NCBI RefSeq assembly: GCF_046271865.1
Contig: NZ_CP176580.1
Location: forward strand, 3,410,001 to 3,474,000
Origin: Nitrincola salilacus
GTDB taxonomy: Bacteria; Pseudomonadota; Gammaproteobacteria; Pseudomonadales; Balneatricaceae
Length of the DNA: 64,000 nucleotides
Direction of reading: 5' to 3'
This document shows positions 42,862 to 52,320 of the stretch, piece after piece (the first letter of the stretch is position 1; each line of letters starts with the position of its first letter). Below the pieces are notes generated by a model. The model did not search any database. It saw only the letters and a program-made list of their open reading frames with translations, and was not told the origin of the DNA. A program made the position numbers and the translations under genes.

Positions 42862-45483
42862 TTGAAAAGACTGTTTCAGCATGTTGCATGGTTAGTATCA
42901 ACAGGGCCTATTGCACTGCTGCTCTCCTCAGCAACCTTCGCAGCAGAGCGTACCGCATCAGTCACGGATACTGAAGTGATCAGCGTCACCCTGCTTATCA
43001 TCACCTTGCTGCTGTTGATGCTGCTGGGCAACCTGCTGCGTCGTCTGCAGAAATCCAAAGCCCGATCCGAGCAGGCAAGGTTGCATCTGCATGATGCGGT
43101 GGAGAGCCTGTCAGAAGCCTTCGCCCTGTTTGATCGCAATGGCAGACTCCTGCTGTGTAACCAGCGCTGGCTCGATGACTACCCCTGGCTCAAAGATAAT
43201 GACTGCGTTTACTGGGATGAGATCTGTAAGCTGAACGCCTCTCATCTGCTGCATACCGGATGCTGTGCCTCCTCTGATGGTAAGCAGCAACGCAACTACC
43301 TTGAACAACTGGCTGACGGGCGGTGGCTGCAAGCCAGTGATAACCCTACGCAGGAGGGCGGTATTGCCTGTGTCCGAACCGATATCACCCGCACACAAGA
43401 GGCCGAACTGGCACTGAAAAAGCTTGGCCGCGCCATGGAGCAGAGCCCGGTTTCGGTGATGATCACCGATACTCTGGGTATCATTGAGTATATCAACCCG
43501 CGCTTCTCAGAGGTCACCGGCTACAGCACTGACGAGGTGATCGGCCAACATGCCAATATTCTCAAATCCGGCGAGATGCCCGAATCAGTTTATCAGCATC
43601 TCTGGGACTCACTGCAACAGGGTGAGGAATGGCATGGACAACTACTGAACAGAAAGAAAGATGGCACGCTTTTCTGGGAGTCCTCGTCCATCTCTGCACT
43701 GCGTGATCATGATGGCAACACAACCCACTTTATTGCCGTCAAGGAAGATATCACGATCAAGAAAGAGGCCGAGGATCAACTGCGCATGATCGCTACTGTA
43801 TTCGAAACCAGTACCGAAGCGATCATGATTGCCGATGCCGAAGGCCGTATCAAGATGGTGAATAATGCCTTCTGTCGCATCACCGGATACACCCCCGAAG
43901 AGGTGATAGGAGAGAGCCCCAGCCTGCTCAGCTCCGGCAGGCACAGCGAGTCCTTCTATGAAGAGATGTGGAACGCAATTCTGGTCAATGGTTACTGGTC
44001 TGGAGAGATCTGGAATCGACGCAAGGATGGCAATATCTACCCGGAGTGGCTATCCATTTCTGCCATTAACGACGCTTCCGGCATGGTAAAAGAGTTTGTC
44101 GCTGTGTTTTCCGATATCACGCAGCGCAAGAAGGATGAGGCCCATATCCGGCATCAGGCCTACTACGATGCACTGACTCAACTTCCCAACCGTGCACTGC
44201 TGGCAGACCGTCTTGAGGTTGCCATCGTCACCGCCGACAGAGACAACCAGAAGATTGCCCTGCTGTTTGTCGACCTCGATCGCTTCAAGAACGTCAACGA
44301 TACCCTGGGGCATGAGTTCGGTGATGACCTGCTGCTACAGGTCGCAGAACGGCTGATCAGTTGTGTGCGTGAAAGTGACACCGTTGCTCGCTTTGGAGGC
44401 GATGAGTTCGTGATCCTGCTGCATAACATCAGCTCTGACCGTGATGCTGCGCTGATCGCCGAGAAGCTTATCAAGGCTATTTCGGACCCCTTCGTACTCA
44501 GTGGACGAGAAATATTCATCGGTGCGAGTATCGGTATTGCCTTGCACCCCGGCGACTCAGAAACCGCCGATGCCCTGTTGCGCAACGCCGATCTGGCCAT
44601 GTATCGCGCCAAGCAGACAGGACGGAACCGATTCCAGTTCTTCACCTCTGCGCTGCAGGAAACGGCCAACACGCTGATGGAGATGGAGCAGGACCTGCGT
44701 ATCGCCATGGAGCAATCGCAGCTGGAGATCTATTATCAGCCACTGGTGATGGGAAGTAGCGGAAGAATTACCGGTGTAGAAGCGCTGCTGCGCTGGCACC
44801 ACCCCAGACTGGGCATGGTATCGCCTGAAACCTTCATCCCGCTGGCTGAGGATACGGGGCTGATCGGCCCGATAGGGTTATGGGTACTGGAAACCGCCTG
44901 CTCTCAGCTGACTCACTGGAACAGCGAAGGTCACCATCTCTATCTGTCGGTTAATATTTCCGGGCGCCAGCGCGATCTTGGGCTGGATGCAACACAGCTT
45001 GCCTCGATTCTGGACAAAACCGGATTCAAACCCGATCAACTGGTGCTGGAAATAACCGAAGGGCTGCTGTTGGATTACAGTGACGACACCATTGTCTGGC
45101 TGCAAGCCTTCAAGGATATTGGCGTACATCTGGCGATTGATGACTTCGGTACCGGCTACTCATCACTGAGTTATCTGAAGCGCTTCCCGATAGATACTCT
45201 GAAAATTGATCGCGAATTTGTCCGCGACCTGACTCAGGACAGCGAAGATGCCCTGCTGGTCGAGGCGATCATCTCCATGGCCAAGAGCCTGAAGTTGAGA
45301 CTGATCGCCGAAGGCGTAGAAACTGAAGAGCAGCGACAATTGCTGGATGAGCTCGGATGCCAGTTCCAGCAGGGTTATCTTTTTGCCCGCCCGCTACCGG
45401 CCAATGCGTTGAAAGAGTGGCTACTCACCTACAAACCTGAACGGATCCGCCGCACGTCTGAACATCTGCGTCAGATCAAATAG
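42862..45483 (+). CDS. Membrane PAS-GGDEF-EAL protein with intact motifs
   Basis: An 873-residue c-di-GMP enzyme. An N-terminal hydrophobic segment (about 9-27) resembles a signal peptide, and a membrane helix follows (about 40-60). Three PAS-like domains (about 75-175, 180-300, 305-420) come next, the last two with GYSTDEVIGQHANILKS and GYTPEEVIGESPSLLSS. Then GGDEF (about 430-590) and EAL (about 605-865). GGDEF is intact (RFGGDEF) with RESD five residues upstream as an RxxD feedback site. EAL keeps VEALLRW, ITEGLLLD, DDFGTGYSSLSYL and AEGVE. Potentially bifunctional. The start is TTG 42862 with a weak ribosome-binding site; the overlap with the convergent transporter is eight bases. Confidence 0.88.
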   Translation: MKRLFQHVAWLVSTGPIALLLSSATFAAERTASVTDTEVISVTLLIITLLLLMLLGNLLRRLQKSKARSEQARLHLHDAVESLSEAFALFDRNGRLLLCNQRWLDDYPWLKDNDCVYWDEICKLNASHLLHTGCCASSDGKQQRNYLEQLADGRWLQASDNPTQEGGIACVRTDITRTQEAELALKKLGRAMEQSPVSVMITDTLGIIEYINPRFSEVTGYSTDEVIGQHANILKSGEMPESVYQHLWDSLQQGEEWHGQLLNRKKDGTLFWESSSISALRDHDGNTTHFIAVKEDITIKKEAEDQLRMIATVFETSTEAIMIADAEGRIKMVNNAFCRITGYTPEEVIGESPSLLSSGRHSESFYEEMWNAILVNGYWSGEIWNRRKDGNIYPEWLSISAINDASGMVKEFVAVFSDITQRKKDEAHIRHQAYYDALTQLPNRALLADRLEVAIVTADRDNQKIALLFVDLDRFKNVNDTLGHEFGDDLLLQVAERLISCVRESDTVARFGGDEFVILLHNISSDRDAALIAEKLIKAISDPFVLSGREIFIGASIGIALHPGDSETADALLRNADLAMYRAKQTGRNRFQFFTSALQETANTLMEMEQDLRIAMEQSQLEIYYQPLVMGSSGRITGVEALLRWHHPRLGMVSPETFIPLAEDTGLIGPIGLWVLETACSQLTHWNSEGHHLYLSVNISGRQRDLGLDATQLASILDKTGFKPDQLVLEITEGLLLDYSDDTIVWLQAFKDIGVHLAIDDFGTGYSSLSYLKRFPIDTLKIDREFVRDLTQDSEDALLVEAIISMAKSLKLRLIAEGVETEEQRQLLDELGCQFQQGYLFARPLPANALKEWLLTYKPERIRRTSEHLRQIK

Positions 45484-47233
45484 CTCTGACTTGCACACTT
45501 TCACCCGAAAAAGATGTGCAGATGATGCCAACGGCCTCTTCCAGTGTCGCTGTGAACTGACAGTTCGGCGTCGGCTTCACACCCGCCCGTGCCATCGCTC
45601 GCAAGGGCTGAAACTGCAGATCAGCAATCATCAGTCGAATCTCCTGCTTCTCGCAGTATCGTGAAAAGCGATCAAATCCGTTCAGACCTCCTGCATCCAG
45701 CAAAGGCACACCATCCATATAGAGTACAACACCCCTCTTATCCCTCACCGTTTCGGCCATCTCGTCAAACACTCGCTCCGCAGCAGCAAAAAACAACGGG
45801 CCACTGACTTTCAACACGACCCAGCCTTCTGGCAGCTCCACCGGAACATGCTTGCGCTGCGAGGATATATCCGTGAAACGGGTCATTCCGGCCAGGTCAC
45901 GCATAAACAGTAGCGATGCCATCACGATACCTGCGGATATCGCCAGCACCATATCAAACAGTACAGTCAGAAAAAGGCAGGTCAGTAAAACCAGCACATC
46001 CCCCGCTGGCGCCTTTTTCAACAGATGCACAACCTTGTGTGCCTCGCTCATGTTCCAGGCAACCATCACCAACAAAGCTGCCATACTGGCCATTGGCAGC
46101 CAGGACAGAATCGGCGCCAGTATCAACAGACCCGCCAGTACCACCAGCGCATGGATCATACCGGATATCGGCGAACGGGCACCTGCCTTGTAGTTAGTAG
46201 CAGAACGGGCTATCGCCGCCGTCGCCGTGATACCACCGAAGAAAGGTGCAACCAGGTTACCAAACCCCTGCCCCAGCAGCTCACCATTGGCATGGTGTCG
46301 ACGCCCACTCATGCCATCCAGTACCACCGCACAGAGCAATGACTCGATAGCGCCGAGCATGGCGATAGAAAAGGCAGCGGGCAGCAGCGCCTGAATCGTA
46401 CTCCAGGACCACTGCAACGGCATACCATCAGGTCCTGGTTGCAACCAGGGCCATTGAAAAGATGGCAAGATTGGTGGAATCCCCTGACCGGTTGTACCAT
46501 CCGCGAGGGTGTAGCTGAAACGGGTACCGATGGTTGCGACGTCCAGCCCATTGACGACAAATAGCCAGGCCAGCCCTGTGCCGATCAGCAGTGCCGGCAA
46601 GTGCCCCGGAACCGGGAGTTTCAGTCGAGGCCAGAAAATAAGCACCAGCAGTGTACTCAGCGCCACCAGAGTGTTGGCAATATCCAGCTCGGGCAGCGCA
46701 CCGAATAACAGGGCTATCCGATGCATGAAGGATTCCGGATCAACACTCATCGGCAGTCCGAAGAAGTCCCTCATCTGCAACACGACAATGACTATGGCAA
46801 TACCCGAGGTGAAACCCAGCGTGACCGATTCGGGAATATATTCGATCAGTCTACCGAGGCGCGCAATCGCCAGCGCCACCAGGATAACACCTGCCATCAG
46901 AGTTGCCACCAACAGGCCAGCCAGGCCGAACTGCTGTGTCACCGGATAGAGAATCACCACGAAAGCCGCCGTCGGGCCCGAAATGCTGTAGCGTGAGCCG
47001 CCACTGAGTGCAATCAGAAACCCGGCAATAATGGCAGTATAAAGCCCATATTCGGGCCGCACGCCACTGGCAATCGCCAGTGCCATGGCCAGAGGAATGG
47101 CGATGATCCCCACCGTCACACCCGCCATCAGATCCCCCATGAGATCCCGATGACTGTAACCCTCTTTGAAATTCTCGCGAAGTGCGCTGGCAAAGCTCAG
47201 CGAATGAAGCCGGGAGCGCCTTGATGTGGGCAT
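45476..47233 (-). CDS. SulP family anion transporter with STAS domain
   Basis: Inner-membrane transporter of sulfate, bicarbonate or C4-dicarboxylates (SLC26/SulP type), 585 residues. The membrane part (about 25-440) has the family motif AGVTVGIIAIPLAMALAIA at 33-51, then PEYGLYTAIIAGFLIALSGGS. A second signature near 330 reads GQGFGNLVAPFFGGITATAAIARS. The C-terminal 120 residues form a STAS domain (GVVLYMDGVPLLDAGGLNGF) thought to regulate transport. The gene is isolated and convergent with the preceding c-di-GMP gene. Substrate not predictable; DauA- or BicA-like roles are possible. Confidence 0.9.
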   Translation of the reverse strand: MPTSRRSRLHSLSFASALRENFKEGYSHRDLMGDLMAGVTVGIIAIPLAMALAIASGVRPEYGLYTAIIAGFLIALSGGSRYSISGPTAAFVVILYPVTQQFGLAGLLVATLMAGVILVALAIARLGRLIEYIPESVTLGFTSGIAIVIVVLQMRDFFGLPMSVDPESFMHRIALLFGALPELDIANTLVALSTLLVLIFWPRLKLPVPGHLPALLIGTGLAWLFVVNGLDVATIGTRFSYTLADGTTGQGIPPILPSFQWPWLQPGPDGMPLQWSWSTIQALLPAAFSIAMLGAIESLLCAVVLDGMSGRRHHANGELLGQGFGNLVAPFFGGITATAAIARSATNYKAGARSPISGMIHALVVLAGLLILAPILSWLPMASMAALLVMVAWNMSEAHKVVHLLKKAPAGDVLVLLTCLFLTVLFDMVLAISAGIVMASLLFMRDLAGMTRFTDISSQRKHVPVELPEGWVVLKVSGPLFFAAAERVFDEMAETVRDKRGVVLYMDGVPLLDAGGLNGFDRFSRYCEKQEIRLMIADLQFQPLRAMARAGVKPTPNCQFTATLEEAVGIICTSFSGESVQVRAI

Positions 47234-47466
47234 GTCGTAAAGCGTCCTTCAAGATAGAACCGGAAGATATGAATCAGTTATTTATCTATAACCATAAACC
47301 TCACAAGGACAATATACAACGGGATAACCATACTTCAATAGTCTTATATACACCTGAAAATACCGGGTATTTATCACCCACTGCCTACTGTAGAATCAGC
47401 GCCAGATTCTTTACTCGATAGTCACAGTTCATAACTTCTAAGCACCACTATCGCCTGACTACTTAC

Positions 47467-47502
47467 TTAACTATTTGTTTAACTATTTGTTTAACTATTT
47501 AT
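47467..47502. repeat. Three 12-bp tandem repeats before the DUF2788 gene
   Basis: TTAACTATTTGT occurs twice exactly and a third time with one change (G to A), from 47467 to 47502, ending 19 bases before the DUF2788 start. Partial units flank both sides (CTTAA before, ATTAACTAC after). The array lies where promoter or leader sequence is expected, so copy-number change could alter expression. Confidence 0.75.
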
Positions 47503-47521
47503 TAACTACTCGGAAACCATC

Positions 47522-47725
47522 ATGCGCCTTGCAGAAATTGAAGCCCTGATGCTGAACATCGGGATGGTCATCTTTGCCGGTTTCATCTTTTTCATCATCT
47601 ATGATCTGGCCAAGAAATCCAACGCCGGGAAATTCGGCACCTTTATCCTGTTCTTCGTATTGGGGCTGGGGTTGGCAGCCTTTCTGTTGAAAACGATTCT
47701 GGTCGCTGTAATAGAGGGTGGTTGA
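47522..47725 (+). CDS. DUF2788 small membrane protein
   Basis: A 67-residue inner-membrane protein with two hydrophobic helices (about 8-28 and 40-60) joined by a short basic loop DLAKKSNAGKFGTF. It matches the DUF2788 family common in Pseudomonas-like gammaproteobacteria; function is unknown. It is upstream of kdsA by 111 bases, likely with a separate promoter. The ATG follows a weak GGAAACCATC site. Confidence 0.85.
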   Translation: MRLAEIEALMLNIGMVIFAGFIFFIIYDLAKKSNAGKFGTFILFFVLGLGLAAFLLKTILVAVIEGG

Positions 47726-47836
47726 ATAACACTGCTGCCGCTATCCCTTGCGACACTTAATCCTTGTGACACTTAATCCAAGCAGCACTTATCATCTATA
47801 CTAGTGATTCAGCCATAGCCACAGGTACTCATTGAA

Positions 47837-48685
47837 ATGCAACAGAAAATAATCCAGGTCGCCGATATTGCCGTTGGCAACGACAATCCCATGGTTCTCT
47901 TCGGTGGCATGAATGTGCTGGAATCGCGTGACCTTGCGCTGTCCATTGCCGAGCATTATGTTGAAGTCTGCCAGAAACTGCAGATCCCCTATGTTTTCAA
48001 AGCCTCATTCGACAAGGCCAATCGCTCGTCACTGCACTCCTTTCGCGGCCCGGGACTGGATGAAGGCCTGAAAATCCTGCAGGAGATCAAGCAGACATTT
48101 GGCGTTCCGCTACTGACAGATATCCATGAGCCAGATCAGGCTGCACCGGCCGCAGAGGTGTGCGATATCATCCAGTTGCCAGCCTTTTTGTCACGCCAGA
48201 CTGATCTGGTGCAGGCAATGGCTTCCACTAACGCCGTCATCAATATCAAGAAGGCGCAGTTTCTGGCACCCCATGAGATGAAGCATATCCTGCACAAGTG
48301 CGAAGAGGCGGGTAATGATCAACTGATTCTGTGCGAGCGTGGAACCAGCTTCGGCTACAACAACCTTGTTGTGGATATGCTGGGCTTCAGCATTATGAAA
48401 GAGTTTGGCTATCCGGTCATTTTCGATGCGACGCACGCGTTGCAGATGCCAGGTGGACGTTCTGACTCCGCCGACGGACGCCGTGCTCTGGTCGCGCAAC
48501 TCTCGCGTGCAGGTTTGTCACAGGGTATTGCCGGGCTGTTCCTGGAATCTCATCCGGATCCAGACAAAGCCAAGTGTGATGGCCCCTGTGCGCTGCCACT
48601 GGCCAAGCTTGAACCCTATCTGGCGCAGATGAAAGCGATAGATGAACTGGTGAAATCCATGCCACCGCTGGATACCTCTGCCTGA
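47837..48685 (+). CDS. kdsA: 3-deoxy-8-phosphooctulonate synthase (KdsA)
   Basis: Condenses phosphoenolpyruvate with arabinose-5-phosphate to Kdo-8-phosphate, the first committed step of Kdo for lipopolysaccharide. The 282 residues contain FKASFDKANRSSLHSFRGPG (near 55-74), the TDIHEPDQ turn and QLPAFLSRQTDLVQAMA, followed by LCERGTSFGYNNLVVDM, DATHALQMPGG and the C-terminal ESHPDPDKAKCDGPCALPL. All match housekeeping KdsA. The Asn in KANRSS suggests the metal-independent class, though the metal-site Cys position was not aligned. Usually downstream of pyrG in gammaproteobacteria; here it follows DUF2788. Confidence 0.96.
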   Translation: MQQKIIQVADIAVGNDNPMVLFGGMNVLESRDLALSIAEHYVEVCQKLQIPYVFKASFDKANRSSLHSFRGPGLDEGLKILQEIKQTFGVPLLTDIHEPDQAAPAAEVCDIIQLPAFLSRQTDLVQAMASTNAVINIKKAQFLAPHEMKHILHKCEEAGNDQLILCERGTSFGYNNLVVDMLGFSIMKEFGYPVIFDATHALQMPGGRSDSADGRRALVAQLSRAGLSQGIAGLFLESHPDPDKAKCDGPCALPLAKLEPYLAQMKAIDELVKSMPPLDTSA

Positions 48686-48740
48686 CAAAAACAAGTATCG
48701 CCCCTGACAGGCAAGCCGGAGACTGAGAAAAGGAGTAAAG

Positions 48741-50867
48741 ATGGACAGTAAGGACACCCGGTTACCCGCACTGCTACCTGATCAGAAATTGGGGCCGAGC
48801 CATCACAGTTTCAGGCTCAACGCCACGGGCGGCACCCATCCGTTGGGTGAGTTATGGAGTGCGCAGGACATTTCGACTTCTGGGTCTCCAGAAGTCACAC
48901 TCCTGATACTGGATACCAAGCTGGCCAGGCAGGATGCGTTTCTGGACCAACTCCGACGCGCCATGCTGCTGTCCCGCTCCATATCGCACCCACACCTGGC
49001 CAGTTGCTACGGTCTGTTTTCCGATCGCAGCGGGCACCGTTTTCTTTCCTTTGAATCTCTGGGCACTCGGACGCTCGCCTCCTTGATTCAGCACAACCAA
49101 CTCAAGTCGCTGACATTGCAGCAGAAGCAAGGGCTGGTGATACAGACTGCCAAGGCACTGGATGCCGTCTCACGTATTATCCACAAGCCACATGGCGGAC
49201 TCTGCCCTGAAATGATTTTCCTGCCTCCCGGCAAGGGAGTGAAGGTTATCGGGTACCATTGGCGCACAGCATTAAACCCCTACCTGGACTCGATGAGCAA
49301 CCCTCTGTCCTGCAGAGCATACCAGGCACCCGAGGCGTTCCACGCTCAACCGCTTGGCATAGCGGCTGACATCTACGCGCTGGCAGCACTGATTTATCAG
49401 ATATATCAGAACAAGCCCCCCTTCAAATCCAGCGATGATGAATCCACCCGCTTTCAGCGAGAACTTCGCCCACCATCGGGACTGAAACCCGCTCAGTGGC
49501 AGGTGTTGAAAAAGGCTCTCTCGACAGATATCGACGACAGACAAAGCTCTGTGCTGGTCTTGCTCAAAGAGCTGTATCAGGACTCGGCCGATGACAGCAG
49601 CCCTGAGAATATCAGCGAACTGCCTGGCGCCAGTGACAAAAAGGGCAAGTCTAATAAGAAAGACAAAAACGCAATCACTGCGCAGCGTAAAAAAAGATCT
49701 TTGCCGCTTGCATTGAAACACCTTGGCGAGCATGCCCGTGCAGCCACCTCCCGCCTCAGCGCACTGCTTAGCCGTGCCAATACCCGAGGCTTTCGCCTGT
49801 TTGCTGCAGGGGCTCTGACGGGAGTGCTGGCAGGTGTACTGATCGGACTGGCACTGGGTTATCTGATTGCTCCCACTGGCAGCGATCTACTTGAACGGGA
49901 ACAGGCGCGAGACGCAGCAGCACAGACCACACTCTCCAGACTGGAAAACAGTAACTCTGATACCCCGATCGCGGGTACTACAGGTGAGAGTACTACAGGT
50001 GAGAGTGCAGAGTTGCCACCCCCCCTACCCGACAGTGAGCGGGTAGTACAGGAGCAGATAGCACAAGAACTGATAGAACAGGAGCAAATAGCACAGGAAA
50101 CCGAAGCACCCGAAGTGATCGACACCAGCACACGTGTGTTTCAGGATCATTTTGGAGAGGGCCAGCATGCCCCACCCATGGCTGTTGTGCCTGCCGGCAG
50201 TTTCATGATGGGTGATCTGGATAACCGAGGGGATGATAACGAACGGCCCGTGCGTGAGGTCACCATCAAGCATCCCTTTGCTCTGTCGAGACACGAGGTC
50301 ACCTTTGCCGAGTATGATCAGTTTGCCCAGTCCACAAGACGTAATCTGCCGGATGATGAAGGCTGGGGCAGAGGCTCACGCCCGGTGATCAATGTCAGCT
50401 GGCATGATGCAGTGGCCTATACGCACTGGCTCAGTCGACAAACGGGGCACTCTTATCGCCTGCCAACCGAAGCCGAATGGGAGTACGCAGCAAGAGCCGG
50501 TACCGAGACCAGTTACTGGTGGGGAAATGAACTCCTTGACGGATACGCAGTCTGTGATGAATGCGGCAGTGAATGGGATGGCGAGCGCACTGCACCCGTC
50601 GGGCAGTTTCCAGCCAATGCCTGGGGGCTTTTCGATATGCACGGCAATGTGGATGAATGGGTTCAGGACTGTTATGAGGACTCCTACATCGGTGCTCCTG
50701 ACGATGGATCAGCCAGGATAAATGCTGGCTGCACACATCAGGTGATGCGTGGCGGATCCTGGTTTGATATTCCGCGCCTGATTCGAGCATCAAGTCGCTA
50801 CCGCCACCCGGCCAATGCCAGCCGAAACACCTGGGGATTTCGAGTTGCCCTCGATCTGCCCGACTGA
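48741..50867 (+). CDS. Pseudokinase-membrane-FGE domain protein
   Basis: A 708-residue membrane protein. Residues about 20-285 have a protein-kinase fold (ISHPHLASCYG, YQAPEAFHA, ADIYALAALIYQIY), but the catalytic loop reads HGGLCPEMIF in place of HRDxKPxN and the DFG position reads GYH. It is therefore predicted to be a pseudokinase. A basic linker and a membrane helix (about 352-374, AGALTGVLAGVLIGLALGYL) lead to a periplasmic linker with short repeats (STTGE, and EQIAQE units). A C-terminal formylglycine-generating-enzyme/sulfatase-modifying domain follows (about 470-705: VVPAGSFMMGD, YRLPTEAEWEYAARAG, WGFRVAL). The start has AGGAG seven bases upstream. Role unknown. Confidence 0.85.
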   Translation: MDSKDTRLPALLPDQKLGPSHHSFRLNATGGTHPLGELWSAQDISTSGSPEVTLLILDTKLARQDAFLDQLRRAMLLSRSISHPHLASCYGLFSDRSGHRFLSFESLGTRTLASLIQHNQLKSLTLQQKQGLVIQTAKALDAVSRIIHKPHGGLCPEMIFLPPGKGVKVIGYHWRTALNPYLDSMSNPLSCRAYQAPEAFHAQPLGIAADIYALAALIYQIYQNKPPFKSSDDESTRFQRELRPPSGLKPAQWQVLKKALSTDIDDRQSSVLVLLKELYQDSADDSSPENISELPGASDKKGKSNKKDKNAITAQRKKRSLPLALKHLGEHARAATSRLSALLSRANTRGFRLFAAGALTGVLAGVLIGLALGYLIAPTGSDLLEREQARDAAAQTTLSRLENSNSDTPIAGTTGESTTGESAELPPPLPDSERVVQEQIAQELIEQEQIAQETEAPEVIDTSTRVFQDHFGEGQHAPPMAVVPAGSFMMGDLDNRGDDNERPVREVTIKHPFALSRHEVTFAEYDQFAQSTRRNLPDDEGWGRGSRPVINVSWHDAVAYTHWLSRQTGHSYRLPTEAEWEYAARAGTETSYWWGNELLDGYAVCDECGSEWDGERTAPVGQFPANAWGLFDMHGNVDEWVQDCYEDSYIGAPDDGSARINAGCTHQVMRGGSWFDIPRLIRASSRYRHPANASRNTWGFRVALDLPD

Positions 50868-50901
50868 CAACCTGTCGGACACATCATTTAGGAATATCAT
50901 C

Positions 50902-52320
50902 ATGCGTCTTGGAAAGTTTAACCTTAATCAACTGAGCATCGCTCTACTGGCAACAACATTTGCACTCCCTCTTCCAGCTTCCTTGCTTGAGATAGATCGT
51001 CAGCAACAGGAAAGTTTGACACTGACACTCTATAACCAGGATATGGCCCTGATTGAAGATGTCCGCCGACTGCCGATTCTGAGCGATGGACAACGTCTGA
51101 ATATCAAGGATATCAGTCCACTCATGCTGCCCGAAACTTTACGTATTCGCGGTGCCGGCACCATTCTCGAACAGAGCCTGCAACTGGGCACTCTGAACTT
51201 CGACAACCTGCTGCACGCCTATCTGGGCAAGCCGATGCAACTGGCTCGCCTGAACACAGCCACCGGGCAGGAAAGCACTCTGGATGGTGAACTGCTCTCT
51301 CTTGACGGCACTCAGGCGATTTTTCGTATACAGGACAGGCTGGAAACTGTGCCCTTGCACTCTGAACAGTGGCGTTTCCTGTTCCCGGAGATTCCAGAGG
51401 AGCTCCAGCCTGATACTCGCCTGAGCTTCAGAACAGCAGGCACAGCGGATCAGGGCGAGGCGCGGCTCAGCTATATCACTCAGGGTATGGGCTGGCAGAT
51501 GGACTACGTTCTGACGCTGAATCAGGATGCCTCATCAGTCAACATCGAAGGGCTTGCATCACTTTATAATCAAAGCGGCACACATTATGACAATGCCCAG
51601 ATCCGCCTGATGGCGGGTGATATCGAGAAACCCAAAGCGCCGCGAGATCAGATGATGCGCACCATGGCGGTGATGGAGAGCGACGGCTTCAGTCAGGGAC
51701 CTGAGAGCGTTCAGGATTATCATCTGTATCGTCTGCCAGAACTGTTGAATCTGCAGGATCAGGAACACAAGCAGGTGCCGTTGATTCAGATCCCTGCCCT
51801 GGCAGCCGGTATCAGTTACCAGCATCAGCTCATGGTCTACCCGTATCTGGATCAGCAACGCTATACTCTTCAACCCGATATTCTGTTGAGCTTCAAGGCA
51901 CCGGCAGGCGATGATGCCTCAGCTCCTCTGCCATCCGGTCAGGCACGCGTTTTCAGGCCGGACGCTCAGGGCGAGCTGCAATTCATAGGGGCTTCACGTA
52001 TCGGTAATATCGCTTCGGGTGAAGAGGTGGAGATGACGCTGGGTCGCGCATTTGATCTGAGTATCAGCCGTCAGCAGACCCACTACAGCAAAACCTTCGA
52101 TGGCCACCTGGTGGAGCAGCAGATCACTGTGAGCAACAGCTCTGATAATGCGCGCTCACTGCGTCTCAGTGCAGGCTTCCAGCAGCAGTGGGAGATACAG
52201 GAATCCAGCCAGCCGCATCAGGACGACGGTGCTGGCAGTGCTTACTGGATTCTGGATGTGCCGGCAAAAGAGAGTAAAACGCTCACACTACGGGTGGCAC
52301 TGAAGGATCATAAATCGTGA
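50902..52320 (+). CDS. DUF4139-family secreted protein
   Basis: A 472-residue exported protein of the DUF4139 type. The signal peptide is clear (basic start, SIALLATTFALPLPASLLE). Two hallmark regions follow: LTLYNQDMALIEDVRRL near the mature start, and LSYITQGMGWQMDYVLTL with ASLYNQSGTHYDNAQIRLMAG in the middle. The C-terminal half is beta-rich. ATG 50902 follows AGGAATATCATC; an in-frame extension to 50815 lies inside the previous gene and is rejected. It begins 35 bases after the pseudokinase-FGE gene, so the two probably form an operon acting at the cell envelope. Biochemical role unknown. Confidence 0.82.
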   Translation: MRLGKFNLNQLSIALLATTFALPLPASLLEIDRQQQESLTLTLYNQDMALIEDVRRLPILSDGQRLNIKDISPLMLPETLRIRGAGTILEQSLQLGTLNFDNLLHAYLGKPMQLARLNTATGQESTLDGELLSLDGTQAIFRIQDRLETVPLHSEQWRFLFPEIPEELQPDTRLSFRTAGTADQGEARLSYITQGMGWQMDYVLTLNQDASSVNIEGLASLYNQSGTHYDNAQIRLMAGDIEKPKAPRDQMMRTMAVMESDGFSQGPESVQDYHLYRLPELLNLQDQEHKQVPLIQIPALAAGISYQHQLMVYPYLDQQRYTLQPDILLSFKAPAGDDASAPLPSGQARVFRPDAQGELQFIGASRIGNIASGEEVEMTLGRAFDLSISRQQTHYSKTFDGHLVEQQITVSNSSDNARSLRLSAGFQQQWEIQESSQPHQDDGAGSAYWILDVPAKESKTLTLRVALKDHKS

